Origin: Hawksworthiomyces lignivorus
Lineage: Eukaryota > Ascomycota > Sordariomycetes > Ophiostomatales > Ophiostomataceae
DNA length: 64,000 bases
Direction: 5' to 3'
Assembly: GCA_002917075.1 (NCBI GenBank)
Contig: NTMA01000012.1
Coordinates: 310,001 to 374,000 of the forward strand
The position numbers and the translations under genes were made by a program. Of the stretch, positions 11,320 through 20,502 are shown one piece after another (the stretch's first letter is position 1; the number at the start of each line of letters is the position of its first letter). The notes beneath the pieces are model-generated. The model did not search any database. It saw only the letters and a program-made list of their open reading frames with translations, and was not told the origin of the DNA.

Positions 11320-12129
11320 TGTGATGATTCAGTATTGAGGATGTGTGGAGTGCGAGAGAGTATGGAGAGAGGGGGGTAGAGAGGCAAATCAGTAGAATGC
11401 GAAGAGAAAAGAAATGCGCTGTGCTGTGGTTGGAAAAGAAACGACAAGAAGACGTTGAGATAAGGAGTGACGGAGACTTTAAAACAACCAGGCAAACGAA
11501 TGGTCAGCCAAGGGCCGTGGCCAAAGGTGGCGGGTATCGCAAAGGAAGCGTATCCGAGACAAGAATAAAACAATGCAGAAAAAGGAAGTACAAAGGATGG
11601 AATCGGAAAGGGAAAACAAGGCGTCGTAAAAAAAGAAACGGAGAGGAAGAGAGTATTGGGAGGATTGCGCTGAGGAAGAAGATTGGAGATGATGTTCAGT
11701 TCCGGGAGCGCAGGCGAAAGACGTGGAATTCAGCAGATAAATCGATGCGGGAAAGAGGAATAAGAGCCTAAGAGAGCAATCGGATAACGGATAACTGAAT
11801 CGCCGCGGAGAGTCCGAGCACGTGAGAAGACTGGTGACTAATGACATTTTTTTCTTCTTACTTTGCACCGCCACAAAATAACCAGTCCACCAGCCACACT
11901 CCTGTCGGGTGCCTTTCGGTTGGTCTGGTCGGCGCCAATGATTTTAGCATTTATTTTGGCATTTATTTTTTTTAAAGCTCTCGCTATTCGCTCAATCTCG
12001 GAATAGCCTCTTTCTTCTCTCACGACCTCCAAAACCACCCCATCACTACCTCTCCCCCCTCCCTCGTTCTACTACTCCACCACCCATTGAAGCTCCCCAG
12101 ACAGCTTGGCTTGCTGTCGGCTAGCTGCA
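11320..12129. promoter_or_regulatory. Shared promoter of UBC6 and SAM50
   Basis: An 810 bp region lies between two divergently transcribed genes. The UBC6-proximal half (about 11343-11770) is strongly purine-rich on the plus strand, so UBC6 has a CT-rich leader. The SAM50-proximal end (about 12025-12080) is CT-rich on the plus strand. The long frames on either strand here are products of that skew and not genes. Confidence 0.6.
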
Positions 12130-14006
12130 ATGGCCTCTACCGGGAGCAAAGAAATCGATGTGCGTTACAAGAGGCTTTTATTCCGTCTTCCGCTCTCCCG
12201 GTTCTGCTGTTCCCTGCTCTTCCTGGTGCCAAACTGACCACCACTGTGTCCTAGCTCAAGAAAGATCCGGCCACACTCCGCCAGGAGGCCCACAACAATG
12301 CTGCCCTGCGCGCTGCCGAAGACGAGAGTGCCCGCCGCCGTGCTCTGTCCCTGATGGCCGAGCACATGCTGCAGCCGGCCACGGTACACTCGCTGGAGAT
12401 CCACGGCGCCCGCAACACACGGAAGGCGTTCCTAGATCCCATTTTCTATCCGCTGGTCGACGACGCCCACAACGTTGGCACGACGCTGGGAGACGTGCTG
12501 GAGGAGGTGCAGGAGGCCGTCGGCAAGCTGGAGCGGTTTGGTGAGAGACAAAACCCCACGTCCCCCGCCTCCGGAGGGATTGGATGAGCGAAGGTGAAGG
12601 AGAGAGAGCTTTGAGCTAACGCAGCGTGCCTTTTTTTTTATTTTTATTTTTATTTTTTAGAAATCTTCAAGCCGAACCCCACGGTGCACTTTTCCGACGC
12701 CCGCCAGCGCGATCCGGCGGCGGCGGCCACGGACGTCGACGTGGCCATCCGCGTGTCGGAGCTGCCGCGGTTCCGGCTCAACACGGGCACGGACCTGGGC
12801 AATACGGAGGGCTCGGCGTACGGCAACCTGCTGTGGCGCAACATCTTTGGCGGGGCAGAGACGCTGTCGCTCAGCGCCAGCGCGGGCACGCGCACGCGGT
12901 CGGCGTACAGCGCGGTGCTGGCGGCGCCGGTGCAGGGCAACCCGGACGTGCGGGTGTCGGTGGAGGGCCTGGCGTCGGCGACGCAGAAGCCGTGGGCGAG
13001 CGGCCACGAGGAGGTGCTCAAGCAGGGCGGCGTGCGGCTGGCCTGGCGCACGCCGCAGGGCGACCAGCACAGCGTGGCGTACGGCGCGGCCTGGCGGCAG
13101 CTGACGGGGCTGGGCGCTGGCGCGTCGCCCACGCTGCGCCGCGACGCCGGCGACAGCGTCAAGAGCGCCCTCGCCCACACCTTTGTGCGCGACCGCCGCG
13201 ACAGCCCGCTGCTGCCCCAGAGCGGCTACCTGGTGCGCACGGCTACCGAGCTGGCTGGCTGGGGCCCGCTGGGCGGCGACGTCGCCTTTGCCAAGGCCGA
13301 GGCCGAGCTGGCCGGCGCCCTGCCCGTGCCCCTGCCCAGCCTCAAGGCGTCATCCTCGTCTTCTTCGTCGTCTTCTTCTTCCTCGCCTTCCTCCTCGTCC
13401 TCGTTCTCCTCTTCACCCTCATCCTCCAGCAGCAGCAGCAGCGGCATCTCCGTCGGCGGCGGCCTCCGCGCCGGCCTGCTCTACCCCCTGCCCTTTGGCT
13501 ACAACCTGCTGGGCGGCCCCGCCGCCCCCAGCCGCATCAACGACCGCTTCCTGCTCGGCGGCCCCACCGACGTCCGCGGCTTCGTCCAGGGCGGCCTCGG
13601 CCCCCACGACGGGCCCGACGCCGTCGGCGGCGACGTCTTTGCCGCCGCCGGCCTCAACCTTCTGCTGCCCATCACAAAGGCCGGCGCCGACTCCCCGCTG
13701 CGCCTGCAACTGTTTGCCAACGGCGGCCGCCTCGTCGCCCTGCGGCCCCCCAAGAAGACCAAGGCCGCTGGCGGCGACGATGCCGCCGCTGCCCCCGGCA
13801 TGACCTCCGGCCAGGTCGCCCAGAGCGTCGCCGCCGCCGTCCAGGACCTGGCCACCGGCCTGCCCTCTACGGCCGTCGGCGTCGGCCTCGTCTACGCCCA
13901 CCCAGTCGCCCGCTTCGAGCTCAACTTCAGCCTGCCCCTGGTCCTGCGCCGCGGCGAGGAGAGCCGCAAGGGCATCCAGGTCGGCGTGGGCATCAACTTC
14001 TTGTAG
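12130..14006 (+). CDS. SAM50: Sam50/Tob55, mitochondrial outer-membrane barrel assembly
   Basis: Three exons, 12130-12159, 12255-12540 and 12661-14006, encode 553 residues. Intron 1 uses GTGCGT...CCTAG and intron 2 GTGAGA...TTTTAG; phases 0 and 1 agree. An N-terminal helical stretch is followed by a single POTRA-like region (about 50-110, VHSLEIHGARNTRKAFL) and a 16-strand barrel of the bacterial surface antigen/Omp85 family. RFLLGGPTDVRGF matches the conserved loop-6 region of Omp85 proteins. The chain ends in QVGVGINFL, a good beta-signal. Sam50 folds beta-barrel proteins into the mitochondrial outer membrane as the core of the SAM complex. A poly-Ser segment (about residues 336-371) interrupts the barrel. 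Confidence 0.95.
13349..13443 (+). repeat. Ser-codon microsatellite inside SAM50
   Basis: TCC/TCT/TCG-rich DNA followed by AGC repeats encodes an almost pure Ser stretch with few Pro and Phe. It lies between barrel strands, so it probably forms a loop. Its length is likely variable between strains. Confidence 0.85.
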
Positions 14007-14234
14007 ATAGGGGGAGCGGTTGACGCCGAGCGTTGAATGGGGCTAGGGGAAGGGAGAGAGAGGGCGAAAAAAAAAAAAGGGATCACCATTAGGAGGGTTA
14101 GCACGACAAGCAATACAGTGTACATAGAATCTTTGTTTTATCAGAAATGAATTTCTTTATTTTTTTTTGTGCTATCTCTCTTCCCGCAGTAGCATCTGCA
14201 GAGTGCTCGACCGGCCGTGGCTCCTCTATTGACT

Positions 14235-15116
14235 CTATTTGCCGCCCTCGCCGACGTCTCGCACCATCCACACGTTGCCCTCGACCTCGCCGCCCGGCTG
14301 CACGCGGAACCCGCACTTCTCGTAGAACGGCACCACTTTCGTGTTCTCGCCCGACACGCCGATCTGCAGGCCGCGCGCGCCCTCGGCCGCGATCGACGCC
14401 AGGAACGTGTTGATCATCTTGCGGCCCCACCCGGCCGCCTGGTGCGACGGCAAAATGTCAATGTGCATCACCGCCCGGTACGGCGTCTCCTCCACCAGCC
14501 GCCGCTTCGCCGGCGTGTGCGCGCTGTCCAGCAGCACCCACCGCGCGCTAAACGCTTGCTGCTTCAGGCACGTCTCGTTGACCACCGTCGCCCCCTCTGC
14601 CGCCCCCGCCGGCGCCGGCACCGACCACGGCTCCAGCGGCTCCAGCTGCGCCGGCCGCGCGCCCACGTCCTGCCGGAACTGCGCCGCCGCCTCGGGCAGC
14701 ACGTCCACGTCTTCCGCCCCTGCCGCCTCGCCCGTCAGCACCGCCACGTACTTATCGTACTTGGCCGCCATGGCGTGCACGTCGGCCGCGCCGATCACGT
14801 AGCCCACCGCGCGGCCCGTGCCGTCATCCAGCACAAAGCAGTTCTGCGGGTTGAGCAGCGTGTACTGGTGCGTCCACAGGTACGGCGCCAGCCGGATCGC
14901 CGGCTCCTGGTTGATGATGGACGGCGGGAGAGTGGCACGGCACTAATTGGCGTGGGGAGGAGGGGGGGAGAAGCAGAAAAGGAGCCGTTGTCAGCACACA
15001 CAAAGAACACAGGAAGTACAGGGGTTGGTCACGCGACGCACGGGGGACAGGCCAGCGCTCACAATATGTGCCGTGTCTGCCCAGTCGGACGGCTTGTAGG
15101 GACGGATAAAAGCCAT
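14235..15116 (-). CDS. GNAT-family N-acetyltransferase
   Basis: Two exons on the minus strand, 15116-15063 and 14942-14235, encode 253 residues. The intron (118 nt) starts GTGAGC and ends AATTAG in phase 0. The protein starts MAFIRPYKPSDWADTAHI, then CRATLPPS. The acetyl-CoA-binding motif A is HIDILPSHQAAGWGRKMI (about residues 178-195), and the end has VVPFYEKCGFRV, motif B of the fold. The overall plan (N-terminal RPY segment, long loop, late motif A) resembles the acetyltransferase-like domain related to the C-terminus of metazoan O-GlcNAcase and its microbial homologues. The substrate is unknown. It is convergent with SAM50, 228 bp away. Confidence 0.85.
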
Positions 15117-16257
15117 TATTTTACTCTTTTTTTTTCTCTCTCGGAGCTATGATTCCTTCGTACACGATATCTTCGGGGTCCGTAGCTCAACCCACGCGAG
15201 TTAAATTGGAGGGGTTGAAAAATGAGGCCCGCAAAGAGGGAGAATGTAAGATGCTCCCTCTCTTATATCTGCCAGAAACAGATGCGCTCCCCCCCTCTCT
15301 CCACCCATTTTAGTGGCAGCCTTGTGGCACAACGGGAAAATGTCCCGTCTTGCGTTGCGAAGCACGATTTGCTTTCTGTCACGTTTAGCCCTCTGTTTTT
15401 TACCGACACGGTCCGACATTGCGGCGTTTGCCTTGTCGCTACACTTCCAGAGACCGCATCTCGCTTTATCACTTCTCACCTGCCTCTTTAAATCGGCGTC
15501 TGCGACGTGCGGCTTGCTGCAGACCACGATAAACGAGGAATACGACGCAGCAAAGCAGAGTCATCACTCCGCAGCTAGTCTTCGACAATCACATGGGCGC
15601 GCGCACCGCTGACATCAGACACAGACATGCAGGTTGTTTGTTTAATTGACTTTGTTTCTTAGGTCCTATAAGGTATTACACCCAATTTCTACAGAGTAAG
15701 GCCAGCGCCAAGAGTGAAAAAAAGAAAGAGGAAAAGGGAAACAAGAAAGTAATAAAGAACAAAAATAGAGCTATATAGAAAACACCACAGATGCTATCCA
15801 CTCCAAAATATAGATTTGAAACAGCCACGAGGCCTAGACACCTAGACAACTCCTCCCATATATTGTTCTAAAATTTTGCCCGTTGTTGTCTTAGCTTTTT
15901 TTTATCTGCGACTCAACGCCATTGCATCCAACCATCGTGGAAAAGAGAGAAAGGAGAAAGTATAACAGAGATGGATGTGCCAGTAAAGGAAAATAGAAAA
16001 TAGAAGAGAAACAACAATACTGAGATGAAACCAAGAGGTATAGAATGCAGCAAGAGAGCGCCACGTCTGCACAACCAGTGTCATGGCAGCTCTACTCCGT
16101 ACAAGTGTAGGTGAAAGGAGGTATCACAATCTCGTCTGTTCGTAAGGTTTCGTGATGGACGACGAAACGAAGAGCACCGAGCATAAAAGAATTAGAGAGG
16201 GCAAGAAGTGAATAACAAAAAATGTACAACAAAAAAAAGTGGCACAAAACGCGATGA
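15117..16257. other. Intergenic, promoter of GNAT gene and 3' region of next gene
   Basis: No gene is seen. A short hairpin-forming segment near 15330-15349 (ACGGG pairing with CCCGT) lies in it. A GTACGGAGTA-type motif copy is at 16093-16102. The sequence from 15700 on is purine-rich and AT-rich. Confidence 0.5.
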
Positions 16258-19200
16258 TTAGATCATTCCGCCTGGAAGATCCATACGCTGGGTTGGCAAC
16301 CCTCCTCCCATCATGCGCGAATGCATCCCGCTTGCCTCAGAGGCCTGCTTGCGCAGCGTCCTCTGGTCAAAGCCTCCATCCTCGTTGTCGCTGGACGACC
16401 CGACGTGGTAGCCCGGGCCTCCGGACAAATTGCTGCTGCTCGCCGATGACGTGAGCGGCAGATGAGGGGTGCTGGATACCATCATGTCCATGTTGTCGTC
16501 GTCCCCGCGACGGCCCATAAACGTGCTGATTATACCTCGAGGGCCTCGCGCAGCCGGCTGCTTTCGGAGGGGGTTGATGGGAGGCAATGGCGGCGCAAAT
16601 CCAGCTGCGGCTGCATTGCTACCTGACCGGGAGCGTGATCCTCCCTGCGTCCAGCCGCCGTTTCCATTGCCGCTTGCCATATCGGGAGCGGACGCGCTCT
16701 GCGGGAGGCTTACAGTCGGAACCCGGCTAGTGCTCATGAGAAATTTCGGCTCAGAAATATCGTTCTTCTTGACTGTCTTTTTCAGAGATTCGTTGAGCGT
16801 GCTAATTGTCGAGCTGTATCCAGATCCTGTTGGCGGCTGTGACGGCCGTGTCATCCGAGGGCCCATCCCTGTCGGCGTTGATGGGCCAGAAGTATTTGCG
16901 CTGCCAGCGTAAAGAGGCGACATAGGCAGACCGGCGCTGCCCAGAGGAGAGATTGGCGAAGGCTGACCGGATGGCGCGTTGTACATAGTACCCGAAGGGG
17001 ACCTTCCTGCCATGGCCGTCTGCACTGACAAATTGCCAGACGAAGGGCCGCCCGGTCCGCCGTGGGGAGCTTGCGGTGGCATATGCGGCGAGCGGCGGAT
17101 ATCGGTGCCTGGAAGACCCGGGGAGCGAATCGGCGGAGCCTGGCGAGGACGAGGTCCGAGATGGCTTCCGTTTTGTTGATGGTCTTCGTAGGACGGCTTA
17201 TTTCGCAGCCTAGGAGGAGCATGGCGGGTGTAGCTGCCACCGTTGCTCGTGTCCGATCCGCTTCGTTCTCTCTCTGTCTGCCCAGATGTTCTAGAATCTG
17301 AACGGGATCGGTTGCCAGCACCGGGCCGGGCTTCTTCGCTGTGATCGCGCTGCTGGTAATAGACCGGTGGTGGGCCACGGTCTCGATTAGGGGTCGTCTG
17401 CGTGCCGCGACGCTCTCGTCTTGGTGGCGAGTGGCGCTCTCCAAAAGAAGCTGCAGGTTGCCGACCTGGCTGCGGGGGTGATGGTCCCGCGGACTCCGCT
17501 GGTGAATCGGTATGCCGAGCAGCTGACTCCAGCTCTTTCTGCTTTTGCAATTGGCGGCGCGCATTGCGGAATGCTCGTAGGCCAGGATGCATGTTCGTCT
17601 CTTCCTCTTTGGACTTTGACGCATCTGCATCAGCCTCCACATCAGCATCCTCAGCATCAGTGTCCGTGCTTGATCTCGGTACTGATGTAGAAGATGGTCC
17701 TGTCACGGGCATGGGGGCTTTTCGTTCAGGATAGACAACGTCCCGTCCCAGCAGCTTCTCGTCCATTTCCTCCCTCAGAGCTCCCATGGTCGAAGCATCA
17801 GAGGTCTTGGCGAGATTGGCGGCAGTAGGAGGGCTTGGGGCAAGTTGGCTTTCTTCAAATGACTGCTTAGATGGACTAGGCGTCGTGCTCATCGTGGCAG
17901 AGCCGATGCCCAGCATCTTCATTGCCTTGGACTGCGAGGCGTCGCGAGACCGCTCCATGAGCGATCCACGGCTAGTCTTTGACCGGAGGAGGCCAAGCGG
18001 GTTAGCTTTGATGGGCGGCGGTTGTGTGGCTAGCTCAGTTGGAGCTAAGAGAGGCGAAGTGTTTCGGCTGCTGTCAGACTCAACATACGTCGTCAGCCGC
18101 TCCTGGACTCGTCTGCGTGCACTGGCAAGCTGGCTCGCAAAATCATCTTCATCATCCTCTCTATCCAAATTGTTGCTAGATCGGGTCGAGTCGGTGATAC
18201 TAGCTAAACGGCTGCGTGAAGAGGCTGAGCGCAGAGAAGGGGCTTTGCTCTCGACATCCGATACTGCTGTTGCCTTGGGCGTTTCCGGAACTGGCGGCCG
18301 CTGAGGTAGTGGCTGAAGAACGTCATCTTGTCCAACAGAGCCTGCATTTTTGGCCAGACTCTCACCGCCAATAGAGCTATAGACCGAAGCCGTCCAATCT
18401 TGTTCATCCCAGAGATTGGACTTTATGTCGAGAGTCGGCATGAGATTCATGTCAATCCGGTTGGGAGATGCCACATCAAGGTCATTCGTCTGCGGAGAGA
18501 GCGTGCTGTAGACAGAGGAAGCATTGCTAGTGGAGCGCAAGTGCTGCAAAACCATGCCGCTCAAACCATTGGCGGGGCCCAGAGTGGGCGAGTCCACCGG
18601 CTGCCTATCGTTTTCGTTTTCTGCAGTCTCAACAGTGGTTGGCAGCTCAGGCTCTTCAGGGATGGCAGGCCTGTACTCCTCCTGACGCCTGTCTACGTGC
18701 AAGGGGGTCGGCAGTGCTGATTGCCGAAAAGCTGGGTGTTCTGCGTCCGAAGGACGCTGAAGCACGACCTGGGGATTAGGAGCATCCTGAAAGTTCTGCG
18801 GAGCAGAACCCGGCTCATCTTCATCGTCATCGTCGAAGAGAAAAGTCTTCTTAGTTTTCGTGGTTGTTGGGGCGGTCGCCTCACTCCGGGTGGCAACAGG
18901 TGCCGACGCACCTATGGGGCTTGGAGAACGGGCTGCCTTGAATGAGGCAGCCTGCTGCGGCTGCCGAGTAGTAGACGAGGAGCGTGAAGACAAGCCTAGG
19001 CCATGGAGGTCGTCGGACTCAGGACGGGTTCGCTCGGTCGGAGTTTCGCGCCCTTGTTGAAGCTGCAGCTGACGTTGTGCAAAGCGAGATTCATCGTACG
19101 GAAGTGTAGGCTTCTGGAACATGCCCAAAGCTGTGGCTTTACCAACATCATTTGGCTTGATTGCGAGCGACAAAGGATCACCAGAGTCGCTTATGGGTGG

Positions 19201-20502
19201 GCTCAAGGGTGGGCTGTTGGGAAGACCATTCCTTGTGTCCGTCGTGCTCGGAGCCGTCTTGAGGCTGCTTGACTCATTCAGAGCAGGGGATCCAGCTGAA
19301 GAGCCCGTCATCGGAGGGCTGATAGATCGCAAATTTGTTGCGCTTGTCTTTGACAATGCTTGCCGGCGTTCTAGGCGTTCCAGAGCTGAATTCACTGTCC
19401 CAGAAGATGGGCCGAAGCGATCATTCAAGCCAAAACCTGTTGTTGACGGTGACAATGAATTCTGCGTTGGCTCCGGTGTCTTCAAACCCATCAGTCGCTT
19501 ACCTGTCAGGGTATCGATGCGGGACAAGGCTGATGACTGATGCTCGTGAAGGTCTTGATGCAGACCTTGTTCATACAACCGACGAATTCGAGTTGTTGTG
19601 CGCTCGACCGTTGCCGTCGAGTTTGCACTTGAAGACGTGGCCATTTGAGAAGACTGGGTTTGGGATTGAGGCTGTCCCTCTCTCGAGACGCCTGGCTGAG
19701 ATGTGACAGAAGTGGCTGCTGTGGAATTCCGCGCTCCGGAAGACGTAGTTGATGATGTTTCTCTCCGCAGGTTGTAGTCGACGGGCGATGGAGACTCCGA
19801 GCGTGGAAAGAATGATGAAGAGTCAGAAATGTCGGCAGAGAGTAAGGTTGATGCAGTTGTGTTTGGTGCAGAGCTAGAATCATCATCGTAGTCAATGAAT
19901 GTGTCCTTCCCCTTTTTCCGGAATTTCTGGAATGCAGAGAGAGCCACATCGTTCTCATAGAGTGCACGACCACCCATGCCGCCTTCTGCCAAATTCTTGG
20001 TGGATGCAGAGCTAACAGGAATTCGATATATCTTTTGGCGGCCACCAAACAAATTATTTCCTTCTGTAGGCCGTGTGCGATTCATGACGCTGTCTTGCAT
20101 AGAATCTGCGTCTGAAGCGTAGGAATTTGTGCGCGCAAAAGGTGGTGCCTTGATCGACTCGACCTCAGCGATATCATCCAGGCCTCTGAAGCCCAAATCC
20201 ATGAGCCTCGAGTGCCGCTTCGGGAACAAGACGCTATCATCGCTCGCTTTGCCAATCTTAGTATTGGGATCATCTTGTTCTCTGAGCATGGAAAACCGGG
20301 CAGACAGTCCGGTCATCAACAGGCTCGTCCGGAAGTCATCACTTGGCGGTAGGGCGGTTGAGAGGTCTATTTCCTTTTTCTCTTCTTCCGGTGCTTTCTT
20401 GTTTCTCCGGAACCCCATAAATGAGTGCTGCTCCTCGGAAGACGCACGACTCGCGACAACAACCTCCTCCTTCACCTTCTTCTTTGTCCGAAATCGATTC
20501 AT
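16258..20502 (-). CDS. Large, mostly disordered fungal protein, function unknown
   Basis: A single exon encodes 1414 residues; the ATG at 20502 (MNRFRTKKKVKEE) is chosen because the frame further upstream has only a GTG. I do not recognise a catalytic domain. Ser, Pro, Gln and Thr dominate, but islands look conserved: DDFRTSLLMTGLSARFSMLRE, FGGRQKIYRIPVSS, RIRRLYEQGLHQDLHEH, SRIDTLTGKRLMGLKTPEP, LDIKSNLWDEQDWTASVYSS and a charged helix about HPGLRAFRNARRQLQKQKEL. Acidic DDDDEDE and many SP/TP sites suggest phosphorylation. It has no signal peptide or membrane helix. Such a pattern fits a scaffold or regulator with short linear motifs; this is inference only. It is an intact gene with no frameshift in 4.2 kb. 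Confidence 0.8.
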   Translation of the reverse strand: MNRFRTKKKVKEEVVVASRASSEEQHSFMGFRRNKKAPEEEKKEIDLSTALPPSDDFRTSLLMTGLSARFSMLREQDDPNTKIGKASDDSVLFPKRHSRLMDLGFRGLDDIAEVESIKAPPFARTNSYASDADSMQDSVMNRTRPTEGNNLFGGRQKIYRIPVSSASTKNLAEGGMGGRALYENDVALSAFQKFRKKGKDTFIDYDDDSSSAPNTTASTLLSADISDSSSFFPRSESPSPVDYNLRRETSSTTSSGARNSTAATSVTSQPGVSREGQPQSQTQSSQMATSSSANSTATVERTTTRIRRLYEQGLHQDLHEHQSSALSRIDTLTGKRLMGLKTPEPTQNSLSPSTTGFGLNDRFGPSSGTVNSALERLERRQALSKTSATNLRSISPPMTGSSAGSPALNESSSLKTAPSTTDTRNGLPNSPPLSPPISDSGDPLSLAIKPNDVGKATALGMFQKPTLPYDESRFAQRQLQLQQGRETPTERTRPESDDLHGLGLSSRSSSTTRQPQQAASFKAARSPSPIGASAPVATRSEATAPTTTKTKKTFLFDDDDEDEPGSAPQNFQDAPNPQVVLQRPSDAEHPAFRQSALPTPLHVDRRQEEYRPAIPEEPELPTTVETAENENDRQPVDSPTLGPANGLSGMVLQHLRSTSNASSVYSTLSPQTNDLDVASPNRIDMNLMPTLDIKSNLWDEQDWTASVYSSIGGESLAKNAGSVGQDDVLQPLPQRPPVPETPKATAVSDVESKAPSLRSASSRSRLASITDSTRSSNNLDREDDEDDFASQLASARRRVQERLTTYVESDSSRNTSPLLAPTELATQPPPIKANPLGLLRSKTSRGSLMERSRDASQSKAMKMLGIGSATMSTTPSPSKQSFEESQLAPSPPTAANLAKTSDASTMGALREEMDEKLLGRDVVYPERKAPMPVTGPSSTSVPRSSTDTDAEDADVEADADASKSKEEETNMHPGLRAFRNARRQLQKQKELESAARHTDSPAESAGPSPPQPGRQPAASFGERHSPPRRERRGTQTTPNRDRGPPPVYYQQRDHSEEARPGAGNRSRSDSRTSGQTERERSGSDTSNGGSYTRHAPPRLRNKPSYEDHQQNGSHLGPRPRQAPPIRSPGLPGTDIRRSPHMPPQAPHGGPGGPSSGNLSVQTAMAGRSPSGTMYNAPSGQPSPISPLGSAGLPMSPLYAGSANTSGPSTPTGMGPRMTRPSQPPTGSGYSSTISTLNESLKKTVKKNDISEPKFLMSTSRVPTVSLPQSASAPDMASGNGNGGWTQGGSRSRSGSNAAAAGFAPPLPPINPLRKQPAARGPRGIISTFMGRRGDDDNMDMMVSSTPHLPLTSSASSSNLSGGPGYHVGSSSDNEDGGFDQRTLRKQASEASGMHSRMMGGGLPTQRMDLPGGMI

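Noticed and set aside
11343..11771. 142-codon Arg/Lys/Glu-rich frame
   Set aside because: Purine-rich strand of the UBC6 leader; composition alone keeps it open. Similar frames at 22027-22320 and 37811-38101 were rejected for the same reason.
15314..15375. tRNA-like segment with an A-box match (TGGCACAACGGG)
   Set aside because: The A-box consensus fits, but the D-arm and anticodon arm do not pair and there is no GGTTCGANNCC-type B box. Only a short ACGGG/CCCGT hairpin exists.
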